From contig NZ_VNWP01000003.1 of the NCBI RefSeq assembly GCF_014224355.1, forward strand, positions 62,001 through 126,000: DNA of 64,000 nt, given 5' to 3'. Made by a program: the position numbers and the translations under genes. The DNA is from Synechococcus sp. BSA11S. GTDB taxonomy: Bacteria > Cyanobacteriota > Cyanobacteriia > PCC-6307 > Cyanobiaceae. Shown here in pieces: positions 37,176 to 46,999 of this stretch (positions are counted from its first letter, which is position 1; each line of letters begins with the position of its first letter). Under the pieces are notes generated by a model that had not been told where the DNA came from, ran no database searches, and saw only the letters and a list, made by a program, of their open reading frames with translations.

Positions 37176-37895
37176 TCACTTGACCGGCCCGCCCAGCCAC
37201 GGCAGTGATTTCCGGGCCCTCTCCCCCCAGACCCGATCGAGCCTGCGGTCGCGGCCACAGGACCAACGGTAGTAGTTGTACTGGACCTTGTTGCGCTCCG
37301 CATAGTTCTGGTGATAGGCCTCGGCGGGCCAGAACGCCTTGAGATCCCGCAGTTCAACCTTGATCGCCCGGGGAGTGATCCCCAGCTCCCTGGCGGCCGA
37401 GGTCAGACTGGCCTTGGCCTGATCCCGCTGAGACGTCCCGCGGGTGAAGATCACGGGACGGTACGAGTCACCTCGATCGCAGAACTGGCCCCCTCCATCG
37501 AGGGGGTCCACATTCCGCCAGTACGCCCGAAGGAGTGTGGAGAGGCTGATCCGAGCGGAGTCGAAACGAACCCGCACGCTCTCGATGTGGCCGGTTCCTC
37601 CAGCGGTCACCTGGCGGTAGGTGGGGTTGCTGACGCTGCCTCCGCTGAAGCCGCTGATCGCCTCCACCACCCCCGGGAGGGTTTCCAGATCGTGCTCGAG
37701 GCACCAGAAGCAACCACCGGCGAGAACGGCCTCCTCCAGGGCAGCCTGCGCCGGTGCCGCAGGAAGCAGCAGCAGGGCCAGCAGCAGAGAGGTCAGCAGC
37801 CCCATCGACAACCCCTGCAAGGGGGACTCACGCCTGGGTCTGGATCGCCGGTCCGGGGACCTGAGGCCGCCCTGGCGCCCATCAGCCTGGTTCAC
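37176..37895 (-). CDS. msrA: Exported methionine sulfoxide reductase A
   Basis: 239 residues from GTG 37895, which overlaps the lpxB stop (GTGA); an ATG at 37805 would start just before the signal peptide ([20 protein letters not shown]). Active site [13 protein letters not shown], with the catalytic Cys in GCFW, then [20 protein letters not shown] and [15 protein letters not shown]. The exported form would repair oxidised Met in periplasmic or lumenal proteins. It is the last gene of the envelope operon starting at omp85. The basic 30-residue n-region is unusual if the GTG is used. Confidence 0.92.
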   Translation of the reverse strand: MNQADGRQGGLRSPDRRSRPRRESPLQGLSMGLLTSLLLALLLLPAAPAQAALEEAVLAGGCFWCLEHDLETLPGVVEAISGFSGGSVSNPTYRQVTAGGTGHIESVRVRFDSARISLSTLLRAYWRNVDPLDGGGQFCDRGDSYRPVIFTRGTSQRDQAKASLTSAARELGITPRAIKVELRDLKAFWPAEAYHQNYAERNKVQYNYYRWSCGRDRRLDRVWGERARKSLPWLGGPVK

Positions 37896-39079
37896 GCCTG
37901 CGCCCCCGCCATCTGATCGAGGATCTCACAGGCGGCTCGGGTGGTCACACCAGGCTCACCGAGCAGGCCGCGCAACCTGTCGTAACCCGCCAGCATCCGG
38001 TCGCGCTCAGGACTCTGCTCCAGCAGGGGCAGCGCCATGGCTTCGATCCCCTCGGGAGTCAGGTCGTCCTGGAGCAGCTCCGGCACCAGCCGCTCACCCA
38101 GCACCAGGTTCACCGGAGAGATGTGGGGCACGTTGAAGCCCAGCAGTCGCTGGGCCACGAAGGCGGTGACGCGGCTGAGGCGGTAGCCCACCACCTGGGG
38201 AACCCCACGGAGGGCCAGCTCCAGGTTCGCTGTTCCCGATTTGGTCAGAGCCAGATCAGCGGCGGCGCAAAGGACCGGCTTGATGGCATCGGAGCGATCC
38301 GCAGGGATCACCGTGGCCTCCACACCTGCCATCTCCAGTTGCTCCGCCAGGGGGGCCTCGAAGCTGGCCAGACCAGCCGGCACCATCACCCGCAGCCCCG
38401 GCCGGCGCCGCTGCAGCTTGGCCGCGGCCGCCACCAGGGTGGGCATCATGTAGCGCATCTCCTGGGGGCGGGAGGCGGGCAGCAGCAACAGCAGCTGCTG
38501 GGATGGGGTCAGTCCCAGCTCCAGGCGGGCCTGCTCCCGTGAGGGCAGGGATCCGAGGGTGTCGATCAGGGGATGGCCGACCCAGGTGACCCTTGCCCCG
38601 CGGGAGGCGTAGAACCTGGCTTCTTCCGGGAAGATCGCCAGGATGCGGTCGGTGAAGCCGATCAGACGGGTCGTTCCACCCTCCCCCAGCCGAAAGGCCC
38701 ATTCCTGGGGAGCGATGTAGTAGGTGATCGGGATCCCGGGGAAGCGGCGGCGAATGCGGCGGCCCAGGCTCACGTTCGCCCCCATGTAGTCGATCAGCAC
38801 CACGCCGTCGGGAGGGAAGCGGGAGAGCCAGGTGCCCACCCGCCGCTGCAGGCGCAGGGTGGGCAGCACCAGAGGCAGCGCTTCCCACAGACCGACCGCA
38901 CCCATCGGGGCGGTGTTGGCCAGCAGATGGGAGCCGGCGCTGCGCATCCGTTCTCCACCGAGGCAATCGATCTGCAGATGCAGGCCGCGCCGCCTGGCTT
39001 CCGCATGGAGGGCCTGGATCAGCAGGCCACCCTGAAGATCGCCGGACACCTCACCGGTGCTGATCAGCAGACGCACCAT
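37892..39079 (-). CDS. lpxB: Lipid-A-disaccharide synthase
   Basis: 395 residues from ATG 39079 ([20 protein letters not shown]); the ATG shares one base with the lpxA stop. GT-B fold: [65 protein letters not shown] and [17 protein letters not shown]. It condenses UDP-2,3-diacyl-glucosamine with lipid X to make the lipid A disaccharide in the cytoplasm. Downstream msrA is overlapped by 4 bp. Confidence 0.95.
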   Translation of the reverse strand: MVRLLISTGEVSGDLQGGLLIQALHAEARRRGLHLQIDCLGGERMRSAGSHLLANTAPMGAVGLWEALPLVLPTLRLQRRVGTWLSRFPPDGVVLIDYMGANVSLGRRIRRRFPGIPITYYIAPQEWAFRLGEGGTTRLIGFTDRILAIFPEEARFYASRGARVTWVGHPLIDTLGSLPSREQARLELGLTPSQQLLLLLPASRPQEMRYMMPTLVAAAAKLQRRRPGLRVMVPAGLASFEAPLAEQLEMAGVEATVIPADRSDAIKPVLCAAADLALTKSGTANLELALRGVPQVVGYRLSRVTAFVAQRLLGFNVPHISPVNLVLGERLVPELLQDDLTPEGIEAMALPLLEQSPERDRMLAGYDRLRGLLGEPGVTTRAACEILDQMAGAQA

Positions 39080-39900
39080 CAGCGCTGGTGGGGAAGCGGG
39101 CCCCGGCGCCCTGGGGCGATCGAGGCCTCGAGAAAGCTGCAGAGTTCTTCGGAGGCAGGCAGGAGTGTTTCGGCGCGGATGTGAGCCAGCGCCTCCGCCA
39201 GCACCTCCTGGCTGCGGTAGAGCCGATTCCACACCGCCAGGAGCTGCTTCATCTCGGCACCGCCCTCTCGGTCAGCCAGACCGTTGCGCTTGAGCCCGAT
39301 CCGGTTGAGACCGCGCAGACGACCGGGATGGCCCTCCACGATCGCGAAGGGGGGCACGTCGCGGTCGATGCGGCTCATGCCGCCGACCATCGCCAGCTGT
39401 CCGATGTGCACGAACTGGTGGATGCCGAGCACCCCGCCGATCACAGCCCGGTCGCCGATCACCACATGGCCGGCGATCGCCACGCTGTTGGCCACCACGA
39501 TGCGGTTGCTGAGGTGGCAGTTGTGCCCCACATGGCTGTAAGCCATCAGCAGGTTGCCGCTCCCCAGGCGGGTCTGCTCCCCATCGGCGGTGGCGCGGTT
39601 GATGGTGACGCATTCGCGGATCGTGTTGTCGTCCCCCAGCACCACCTCGGTGGGGGCGCCTCCGTATTTGAGATCCTGGGGTTCGAGGCCGATGCAGGCC
39701 CCTGGAAAGATCCGGTTCCCGGACCCCATCGTGACCCGGCCATCGATCACCACGTGGGGACCGATCTGGCAGCCGGGGCCGATCCGCACGTCGGGGCCGA
39801 TCACCGCGAAAGGGCCGATCTGGACTCCCTGGGCCAGCTCGGCCCGGCTGTCGACCACCGCGGTGGGGTGAATCGTGGTTTCCACGGCAGTGCTGGTCAT
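39079..39900 (-). CDS. lpxA: UDP-N-acetylglucosamine acyltransferase
   Basis: 273 residues from ATG 39900, 4 bp after the fabZ stop. Left-handed beta-helix hexapeptide repeats fill the first 190 residues ([36 protein letters not shown]), with the catalytic region [18 protein letters not shown] (His) and [15 protein letters not shown] helical C-terminal tail follows. First acylation of lipid A synthesis. A TTG at 39912 would overlap fabZ and was not preferred. Confidence 0.95.
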   Translation of the reverse strand: MTSTAVETTIHPTAVVDSRAELAQGVQIGPFAVIGPDVRIGPGCQIGPHVVIDGRVTMGSGNRIFPGACIGLEPQDLKYGGAPTEVVLGDDNTIRECVTINRATADGEQTRLGSGNLLMAYSHVGHNCHLSNRIVVANSVAIAGHVVIGDRAVIGGVLGIHQFVHIGQLAMVGGMSRIDRDVPPFAIVEGHPGRLRGLNRIGLKRNGLADREGGAEMKQLLAVWNRLYRSQEVLAEALAHIRAETLLPASEELCSFLEASIAPGRRGPLPHQR

Positions 39901-39904
39901 CGCC

Positions 39905-40360
39905 TCAGTCAACCAGGGAGAACATCAGCTCCCCGGAACACACCAGGTCGCCCTCGACGGTGGCTTCAGCCCTCACTTTGCCGAAACGCTTGCGTTTCAG
40001 ACTCAGCAATTCGCAGCTGATGAGCAACTGATCACCGGGGACCACCGGCCGGCGGAAGCGCACCCCATCGATGCCGGCAAACACGAACAGCCCCTTGGGC
40101 AGCTCCGGCATCTGGGTGACGATCAGACCGCCCACCTGGGCCATGGCCTCCACGATCAGCACACCGGGCATCAGGGGACGTCCGGGGAAATGCCCCTGGA
40201 ACTGGGGCTCGTTGAGCGTGACGTTCTTGAGGGCGACCGCCCGCTTTCCCTGCTCGTACTCGATCACCCGGTCGACCAGGGCGAAGGGATAGCGATGGGG
40301 CAGCAGGTTGAGGATCTGCTCGGACGTGAGCAGGGGGGTGCCAGCGGGAGAAACGGACAA
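39905..40360 (-). CDS. fabZ: 3-hydroxyacyl-ACP dehydratase
   Basis: 151 residues, hotdog fold: [20 protein letters not shown] with the catalytic His, and [20 protein letters not shown] with the catalytic Glu. It dehydrates 3-hydroxyacyl-ACP in fatty acid elongation. It sits between lpxC and lpxA, where the same 3-hydroxyacyl substrates are shared between membrane lipids and lipid A; this order is common in bacteria. Only 6 bp separate it from lpxC. Confidence 0.95.
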   Translation of the reverse strand: MSVSPAGTPLLTSEQILNLLPHRYPFALVDRVIEYEQGKRAVALKNVTLNEPQFQGHFPGRPLMPGVLIVEAMAQVGGLIVTQMPELPKGLFVFAGIDGVRFRRPVVPGDQLLISCELLSLKRKRFGKVRAEATVEGDLVCSGELMFSLVD

Positions 40361-40366
40361 CGGGCT

Positions 40367-41218
40367 TCAGGTCGAGCGGGACGGAGCGGCCAGGGCCGCC
40401 GCCAGGGCAGTGTGCAGCCCGTGGGATCCACGGAAGGCGAAGACCTGGGCCTGGGGCAAGCCCACCAGCGCCAGATCCCCCAGCAGGTCCAAGAGCTTAT
40501 GGCGCACCGGTTCCTCGGGGAAACGCAGGGGCGGATTCAGCCAGTGATCCCCATCACAGACCAGGGCATTCTCAAGGTCGCCACCCCGAATCAGACCGGC
40601 GGCCTGGAGCTGCTCGATCTGCTCGCGGAAGCCGAAGGTGCGAGCCGGTGCGATCTGCTCCACGAAGGCTGCTGGAGTGAGCTCCAGTGAGTAGAGCTGC
40701 CGGCCGATCGCACCCTGGGGAAACTCGATCGCGGCCCCGATCCTGGGCCTCTCGCTGGGCAGGGCGGTGGCGAAGCTCTGGCCCTGCTGCAGGGTGATCG
40801 GAGCGTTCAGGGGCTGGAGAGACTCCCGCTGGCCGAGAGACCACAGGCCGGCTTCAGCGATCGCCTCCACCCAGGGCAGCGCGGAACCATCCAGGAGGGG
40901 GACTTCCTCCCCCTCCACCATCAGCTCCAGGTGGGAGAGGCCCGTTCCCACCAGGGCCGCCAGCAGGTGCTCCACCGTGGCGAGGCGGCGCTGGTCGAGG
41001 CGCAGGGCCGTGCACAGCCGGGTATCACTCACCTGGGAGGGGTGGAGCAGCACCGGCGTCAGCTCAGGCGCATCGAGCCAGCCCACCCGGTAACCGGGGC
41101 TCTCGGAAGGCTGCAGCCGCACGCGGCAGGGGCTTCCGCTGTGCAGACCCACGCCCGAGCGCTCCACCGCCGTTGCCAGGGTCCAGGCCCGGCTGTAATC
41201 CTCAGGCCAGTGGGTCAC
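40367..41218 (-). CDS. lpxC: UDP-3-O-acyl-N-acetylglucosamine deacetylase
   Basis: 283 residues from GTG 41218, which overlaps the omp85 stop by one base (TAGTG). Zinc ligands are visible in LATVEHLLAALVGTG (His), VRHKLLDLLGDLAL (His and Asp), and the catalytic His region is FRGSHGLHTALA, where E. coli has SGHALN, so the Asn after the catalytic His is replaced by His. It commits the pathway to lipid A. Part of omp85-lpxC-fabZ-lpxA-lpxB-msrA. Confidence 0.94.
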   Translation of the reverse strand: MTHWPEDYSRAWTLATAVERSGVGLHSGSPCRVRLQPSESPGYRVGWLDAPELTPVLLHPSQVSDTRLCTALRLDQRRLATVEHLLAALVGTGLSHLELMVEGEEVPLLDGSALPWVEAIAEAGLWSLGQRESLQPLNAPITLQQGQSFATALPSERPRIGAAIEFPQGAIGRQLYSLELTPAAFVEQIAPARTFGFREQIEQLQAAGLIRGGDLENALVCDGDHWLNPPLRFPEEPVRHKLLDLLGDLALVGLPQAQVFAFRGSHGLHTALAAALAAPSRST

Positions 41219-43653
41219 TAGAACTTCCAGCCCACTCCGAGGTTGAAGCGCCAGTCACCGGTGAAACCCTCGCTGGCGACCTCGAGGCGCAGAGGGCCGA
41301 CCGGAGTCGTCACGATCAGACCGGTTCCCACGGAGAAGCCGCTGCCGGGCTTGTCGAGCAGGGTTCCCGGATTTCCGGGCACTGCCGACTGGGTTCCGAA
41401 CGCCGTGCCCCCATCGACGAACAGCTCACCACTGACGATGCTGAACAGCGGGAAGCGGTATTCGATCGTGGCTTCCCCGAAGCTGCGTCCCACCCCCAGG
41501 TCGCAGTCGGCGTAGCCGCGCACGGAGTTGGACCCCCCCAGACAGAAGGCCTCGTAAGGCGGCAGGTCACCGATGTTGGTGCCCGCCGAGAACTGGAAGG
41601 CCAGGGTCTGCTTGCAGTCGGGGGTCTCACCGGGCTTGGGACGGCAGCCCTTGTAGAACTTCAGCCAGTTGACGGGAATGAAATAGCTGTAGCTGGCCCG
41701 CAGGCGGTTGAAGGTGGGGGAATCGGGGCCGACGGAGACGTACTGCTCAGTGCCGACGCTGAGGAAGGATCCGGAGGTGGGGTTGCGGGGATCGTCGAGG
41801 CTGTTGCGGGTGGCCGCCAGCCGCAATGCAAGCAACTGGTTGGTGCGGGCGCAGTTGAAGGCGATGCAGATCACATCGTCGATCGGGGCTTCCGCGCCAT
41901 TGAAGTCGTTGGTGCTGGCGCCGAAGGGCCGGCTGGAGCCGGCGAAGTTCATCGGCGTGACCTCCTGGGCGGTGACGCCGAGGACCGCGGTCCAGAGCGC
42001 GCGCTTGAAGGGATTGCCGCCGTTGAGGGGCCGCACGAACTGGATGTTGCCGCCAGCGCGCTGGATGGCGACGGAGTTGCCTTCGTAATCGAACCAGCTG
42101 TTGTTCGGAGACTGAGACTCGGCTTCTGAGACCGAGCGGAAGGTTCTGCTCTCGGGGTTGTTGCTGTTGTTGATGTTGAAGGCCACGGGGGTGCCGGGGG
42201 CTTCGTAGAAGTCGGACACCGTGTTGATGTTGCCGTTGTCCTGGCTCTGGAAGATCTGGGGAACGTCGCGGCTCAGGAACAGGCGGGCACGGAAGGCGGT
42301 GCGGTAGGCATCGCCCTTGATCCAGGGATCGGTGAAGGAGATGTCGGCGAGGCCACCGAACTGGCCATAGGTGAAGTTGAGGCCGAGATCCCAGGCCCGG
42401 CCCAGAAGATTGCTGTCCTGGAGCTGGATCTGACCGAACACACCCTGGCTCTGGCTGTAGCCGAGGCCGCCGGAGAGGGAGCCGGACGACTGCTCGACGA
42501 TGCCGAGCACGATCACCACCTCGCCGGGTTTGGCCGGTACGGGCCGCAGGGTCACCTTGATGTCACCGAAGAGGCCGGTGGCGTAGAGGCGCTTGATGTC
42601 GTCCTCGAGGTTGCGGCGGTTGAAGGTCTCGCCGGGCTTGATCGAGATCTCACGGCTGACCACCCAGGGTTTGGTCTTGCCCCGGATCGGCTCCCCGTCC
42701 TCGTTGGTGGCCGAACCTTCCTTGTTGAGGAACTGAACCTCCACCCCCTCGACAGTGCCTTCCCGCACCGTGAGCAGCACCGTGCCATCCGGACTCACCC
42801 GGTTGGGACCGGTGACCCGCGCCAGGGAATAGCCCTGATCGGCATACCACTTCTGCAGGTCCTGCATCCGGGATTGCAGGGTGTTGAGGTTGAGGGTCCT
42901 GCCGAAATCAGCGGCGAAGGTGTCCGCCAGCACCGTTGGTGGCAGCTTGATCTCTTCGGCGTCGAACTCGACCTTCTCCAGCACCGGATTGGGGGTGGTG
43001 ATCACCACCACCTGCACACCAAGGGGGCCGTCCACCGGCTGGATGCGCACATCCGAGAACCAGCCGGTGGCGTAGATGGCGGAGAGGTCGGTCTGCAGCT
43101 CGCTGCGGGTGACCCGGCTGCCGGGCCTGACCACCATGGCGTCATAGGCGGCGAGCTCCAGGCGCTCCCGCTCGGGGTGCCCTTCCAGCCCCTGAATCAC
43201 CACCTCACTGACCAGGACCCGCGGTTCGTCGGACTTCTCAGGAGCGAGGCTTCCAGGGCTGATCGAGCCTGGTGGGCCGCTGGGGAGTGGGGTGGCGGGC
43301 TCCTCGGCAGGGGCCTGGTCAGTCTCCAGAACCTCGGGTCGAGGGGTCGCAGGGTCCTCATCCTCAGTGGCCGCCTCCTCGGGGGTTGGAGCTGTGGTCT
43401 CCGGTGTGACGGCTTCCGGTGAGGTTGTCTCCGGCGCAGCAGGTTCAGGCTCCGTCGGGGTCTGATCCGGTGCGGAGGGAGCGGTTTCGGCCGCCTGGGC
43501 CACTTCGGCAGCCGGTTCGCTCCGGGCGGCTGCGGCCTGGGGAGTCAGCAGCGCCAGCAGACCCAGCATGGGCAGGCCAAGGGCCAGCGACAGAGGCCTC
43601 GGCATCGCTTCGGAGATGGCAGCAGTGGTGCGGGCGTTGGGGATGACACCCAT
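41218..43653 (-). CDS. Omp85/BamA-type outer membrane assembly protein
   Basis: 811 residues from ATG 43653, which has GGAGA five bases upstream; a TTG at 43668 is possible. Signal peptide (PRPLSLALGLPMLGLLALLT, cleavage near AAA-AR), a Pro/Glu/Thr-rich linker of about 90 residues, then three POTRA-like repeats (RVLVSEVVIQGLEGH; VVITTPNPVLEKVEFDA; VREGTVEGVEVQFLN and others) and a 16-strand barrel with the GGSNSVRGYADCDLG motif and C-terminal FNLGVGWKF. Inserts outer-membrane proteins; homologue of chloroplast Toc75. Located at the head of the lipid A operon. Confidence 0.93.
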   Translation of the reverse strand: MGVIPNARTTAAISEAMPRPLSLALGLPMLGLLALLTPQAAAARSEPAAEVAQAAETAPSAPDQTPTEPEPAAPETTSPEAVTPETTAPTPEEAATEDEDPATPRPEVLETDQAPAEEPATPLPSGPPGSISPGSLAPEKSDEPRVLVSEVVIQGLEGHPERERLELAAYDAMVVRPGSRVTRSELQTDLSAIYATGWFSDVRIQPVDGPLGVQVVVITTPNPVLEKVEFDAEEIKLPPTVLADTFAADFGRTLNLNTLQSRMQDLQKWYADQGYSLARVTGPNRVSPDGTVLLTVREGTVEGVEVQFLNKEGSATNEDGEPIRGKTKPWVVSREISIKPGETFNRRNLEDDIKRLYATGLFGDIKVTLRPVPAKPGEVVIVLGIVEQSSGSLSGGLGYSQSQGVFGQIQLQDSNLLGRAWDLGLNFTYGQFGGLADISFTDPWIKGDAYRTAFRARLFLSRDVPQIFQSQDNGNINTVSDFYEAPGTPVAFNINNSNNPESRTFRSVSEAESQSPNNSWFDYEGNSVAIQRAGGNIQFVRPLNGGNPFKRALWTAVLGVTAQEVTPMNFAGSSRPFGASTNDFNGAEAPIDDVICIAFNCARTNQLLALRLAATRNSLDDPRNPTSGSFLSVGTEQYVSVGPDSPTFNRLRASYSYFIPVNWLKFYKGCRPKPGETPDCKQTLAFQFSAGTNIGDLPPYEAFCLGGSNSVRGYADCDLGVGRSFGEATIEYRFPLFSIVSGELFVDGGTAFGTQSAVPGNPGTLLDKPGSGFSVGTGLIVTTPVGPLRLEVASEGFTGDWRFNLGVGWKF

Positions 43654-43696
43654 GGTTCTCCGAGTCAAAGCGGCGGCGCCGCAAATTGCCGTGACC

Positions 43697-44452
43697 TTAC
43701 CCGTAGAGGCTGGGGCCGTGGATCACCCCTTGGACCCGTTTGAGGACCTCCCCATAGGCTTCGATCACCCCGCCGAGATCCTGGCGGAATCGGTCCTTGT
43801 CGAGAATCCTCTCCTGGGCATCGACCACGTCGAGGTCCCAGAGACGGCAGGTGTCGGGGCTGATTTCATCGGCCACCACCAGAGCCCCGTCGGCCGTGAA
43901 GCCCAGCTCAAGCTTGAAGTCGACCAGCTGCAGACCGAGACCGCTGAACAAATCCAGCAGCACCGTGTTCACCCGGCGGGCCAGCACTTCCAGCTCCCGG
44001 CGCTGTTCGCCGTTCACCAGGGACAGCCGCTCCAGCCGTGCCTCGCTCAGCAGGGGGTCTCCATAGGCGTCGTCCTTGTAATAGAGGTCGAGGAGCGGTG
44101 GATCGAGCGGTGTGCCGGCGGCGATCGGCATCTGCCTGCACAACGATCCCGCCGCCACGTTGCGGATCACCACCTCGATCGGGATCACCCGCACCGGGCG
44201 CACCAGCATCCAGTGGTGGCCCTGCACCCCCAGGTAGTGGGTGGGCACACCCGCGCGCTGAAGATGCTCGAACAGCAGGGCGGAGATCCTGCAGTTGAGG
44301 GCGCCCTTGCCCTTCAGTTCGGCCTTCTTCAGGGCGTTGAAGGCGGTGGCGTCGTCCTTGAACTCCACCGCCACCAGGTCGGGCTGGTCGGTCTGGAAGA
44401 TCCGCTTGGCCTTGCCTTCGTACAGGAGCGGACCCAGCTGATAGGACGTCAT
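43697..44452 (-). CDS. purC: SAICAR synthetase
   Basis: 251 residues. [16 protein letters not shown] at the N-terminus, [28 protein letters not shown] and [14 protein letters not shown] are purC signatures. It joins aspartate to CAIR in purine synthesis. Its start overlaps the stop of the upstream secreted-protein gene (ATGA), and it is followed by omp85 after 43 bp. purD lies on the opposite strand just beyond. Confidence 0.95.
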   Translation of the reverse strand: MTSYQLGPLLYEGKAKRIFQTDQPDLVAVEFKDDATAFNALKKAELKGKGALNCRISALLFEHLQRAGVPTHYLGVQGHHWMLVRPVRVIPIEVVIRNVAAGSLCRQMPIAAGTPLDPPLLDLYYKDDAYGDPLLSEARLERLSLVNGEQRRELEVLARRVNTVLLDLFSGLGLQLVDFKLELGFTADGALVVADEISPDTCRLWDLDVVDAQERILDKDRFRQDLGGVIEAYGEVLKRVQGVIHGPSLYG

Positions 44453-45564
44453 GGGGTGGTGGGCTCGGCGGAGTTTGCAGGGACGGCGGGAGAGGGTGCG
44501 GCAGGCTCCATCGGCAACGATTCGGGCCCCTCCCCGGCAGCATGGCCGCCCGGCTCACGCGGGGAGCGCAGGCGCTGCTCCAGCACCTGGTTCCGCTCCG
44601 CCTGGGAGGGATCATCGCGCCGCAGCAGCCACTCGGCGTAAGCGTCATCGATGCGGCGGCTGAGCCGCAGACGGCGTTGCCGGGCCGGATCCGGATCGCC
44701 ACCCTCGAGCCGCTGCAGGGCCTGCTGGTCATCCAGCAACTGGGCCGCCAGGCCCCAGGCCCCGCCCGCGGCGGCCTGATCCAGGGCCATCTCGAGGAGA
44801 GCATTGCGCTGGGCCAGGGGAAGGTCGCTGAGCAGCGCCACGGCCCGCTTGAGGCGCTCGGCCGCCACCTGACCAGGCAGGCGACCGGCCAGCAACACGT
44901 CTGCCGCTTCCCGCCGGCGGCCCATGGCCGCGAGATGGGAAGCGAGCACGTCAAGGGCCGAACGGGTGTCCAGGTTGCCGTCGTCACGCAGCCGCACCGG
45001 CAGGGCCACGGCCTCCAGAGAGCTGCGCTCCCCGCGGCCGAGCCGTCGCAGGGCCTCGGCGGCTCGGCGGTGATTCAGGCCGGCATCCGCCGCCCGCCAC
45101 TGCAGGGTCAGCCATTGCTGACGCTCCAGCCCGGGGCCGGGCCCGTAGCGGTCGAGCACAGAGAGGGCAGCCTCCGGCGCCAGGCAAGTGATCAGGGCAT
45201 TGGCATTGGAGAGGACCACTGGCAGGGGCTGGGGGGCAGGCCGCAGAGCGACCAGCCGGTCCTTGAGTTGACGGAGCCGCCCGGGCAGATCGAAGCGGGC
45301 GGCGTCCTGACAGGCCTCCGCCAGCACCGGCAGCTGATCGGAGGCCAGGGCCGCGAGGAAGGCCTGCTCGTCCATGGGCAAGGACAGCACTGGGGGACCC
45401 GGGGGGCCGCTCTGGGGGAGCGGGAGTGGATCCGGCAGGGGCTGGGCCAGGCTGCGGCCGGGGAGGCTGCAGCTGAGCAGGAGCAGTGTGAGCAGGCCCG
45501 CCAGCCGTGCCCGCGGGATGGCCTGGACACGGCGATTGAGCGGTGCACCGGGAACCGCAGGCAT
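44449..45564 (-). CDS. Secreted helical repeat-like protein, unknown
   Basis: 371 residues from ATG 45564, which starts a signal peptide ([20 protein letters not shown], cleavage near SLA-QP). The mature protein is almost wholly helical, with repeated Ala/Leu/Arg-rich helices of about 35 residues suggesting a TPR-like solenoid ([20 protein letters not shown]). It ends in a Pro/Ser/Glu-rich tail. Function unknown; the overlap with purC and closeness to omp85 hint at an envelope role, but that is inference. Cys residues (SCSL) could suggest a lipobox, though the context is weak. Confidence 0.72.
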   Translation of the reverse strand: MPAVPGAPLNRRVQAIPRARLAGLLTLLLLSCSLPGRSLAQPLPDPLPLPQSGPPGPPVLSLPMDEQAFLAALASDQLPVLAEACQDAARFDLPGRLRQLKDRLVALRPAPQPLPVVLSNANALITCLAPEAALSVLDRYGPGPGLERQQWLTLQWRAADAGLNHRRAAEALRRLGRGERSSLEAVALPVRLRDDGNLDTRSALDVLASHLAAMGRRREAADVLLAGRLPGQVAAERLKRAVALLSDLPLAQRNALLEMALDQAAAGGAWGLAAQLLDDQQALQRLEGGDPDPARQRRLRLSRRIDDAYAEWLLRRDDPSQAERNQVLEQRLRSPREPGGHAAGEGPESLPMEPAAPSPAVPANSAEPTTP

Positions 45565-45646
45565 GTAAAGAAGGAACGACACGGCTGGCGGTCCACCGGG
45601 GGTCAACCTAAGGGAACCGATCCACCACCTCTGCCGCTGCGGCCCC

Positions 45647-46972
45647 ATGACAGATCCGGTCCAGTCCAGTCCCCCTTCCACCCGCGAGCCCGGCGTGCAG
45701 CGACTGCTGGTGGTGGGCTCCGGCGGCCGGGAGAACGCCCTGGCCTGGGCCCTGGCCCGTTGCCCGGGGGTGGAGCGGGTCTGGGTGGCTCCAGGCAATG
45801 GCGGAACCGCCCAGCTGGAGGGCTGCGAGGCCCTGGCCATCCACGACGCCGACCAGGAGGGCCTGCTCCAGGCGACCCTCGATCTGGGGGTGACCCTGGT
45901 GGTGGTCGGGCCGGAAGGGCCGCTCGCCGACGGCCTGGCCGACACCCTGCGGGCGGGTGGGATCGCCGTGTTCGGACCAGGAGCCGACGGGGCGCAGCTG
46001 GAGGCCAGCAAACAGTGGGCCAAGGCCCTGATGCTGGAGGCGGGTGTACCCACCGCCGGCTACTGGGCGGCCTCCAGCCGCGAGGAAGCCCTGGCAGTGC
46101 TGGAGCGGGAGGGAAGGCCCCTGGTGGTCAAGGCCGATGGCCTGGCGGCAGGGAAGGGGGTCACCGTGGCCGAGAGCGTCGAGGAGACCCGCGCCGCGAT
46201 CGAGCAGATCTTCGCGGGACGATTCGGTGAGGCCGGCCAGAGCCTTGTGCTCGAGGAGCGGCTGAGCGGCCCTGAGGTGTCGGTGTTCGCCCTCAGCGAT
46301 GGCCGGGCGATGGTGCTCCTGCCACCGGCCCAGGATCACAAACGGATCGGAGAAGGTGACACCGGCCCCAACACCGGCGGCATGGGGGCTTACGCCCCGG
46401 CCCCCCTGCTCGATGCCGCGGCCCTCGAGCAGGTTCGAGCGCAGGTGCTCGAACCCACCCTCAACGCCCTGCGCCGGCGGGGCATCGACTACCGGGGCGT
46501 GATCTACGCGGGGCTGATGCTCAGTGAGGACGGCATCCGGGTGATCGAATTCAACTGCCGCTTCGGGGATCCCGAATGCCAGACCCTGATGCCTCTGCTG
46601 GGCGGGGAGCTGGCCGCGGTGCTGCTGGCCTGCGCCCGCGGGGCGCTGGATGAAGCACCGACCCTCTCGATCGCGCCGGGTTGCAGCGCCTGTGTGGTGG
46701 CAGCGGCCGCAGGCTATCCCGGGGATGTGCGCCGGGGGGATGCGATCCACACCGGGCAGGTGGCCATCCCCGGGCGGCAGCTCTTCCATGCCGGCAGCCG
46801 GCAGGAAGAGTCCGGTGCCTGCGTGACAGCCGGAGGCCGGGTGCTGGCGGTGGTCGCCCAGGCCGGGAATTTCGATGCGGCCTTCGCCAGCGCCTACGAC
46901 GGCCTTGCTCAGGTGCGTTACGAAGGCATCACCTTCCGCCGCGACATCGGTCACCAGGTCCGGCGCACCTAG
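45647..46972 (+). CDS. purD: Phosphoribosylamine-glycine ligase
   Basis: 441 residues with an N-terminal Rossmann part (LLVVGSGGRENALAWALARC), ATP-grasp motifs (GRPLVVKADGLAAGKGVTVA, LVLEERLSGPEVSVFALSDG, KRIGEGDTGPNTGGMGAYAP) and a C-terminal domain. Makes GAR in purine synthesis. Divergent from the secreted-protein/purC operon with 82 bp between starts. Followed by nblS after 27 bp on the same strand. Confidence 0.95.
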   Translation: MTDPVQSSPPSTREPGVQRLLVVGSGGRENALAWALARCPGVERVWVAPGNGGTAQLEGCEALAIHDADQEGLLQATLDLGVTLVVVGPEGPLADGLADTLRAGGIAVFGPGADGAQLEASKQWAKALMLEAGVPTAGYWAASSREEALAVLEREGRPLVVKADGLAAGKGVTVAESVEETRAAIEQIFAGRFGEAGQSLVLEERLSGPEVSVFALSDGRAMVLLPPAQDHKRIGEGDTGPNTGGMGAYAPAPLLDAAALEQVRAQVLEPTLNALRRRGIDYRGVIYAGLMLSEDGIRVIEFNCRFGDPECQTLMPLLGGELAAVLLACARGALDEAPTLSIAPGCSACVVAAAAGYPGDVRRGDAIHTGQVAIPGRQLFHAGSRQEESGACVTAGGRVLAVVAQAGNFDAAFASAYDGLAQVRYEGITFRRDIGHQVRRT

Positions 46973-46999
46973 GGTGCCAGGACACCTCCGGTCCCGGGC

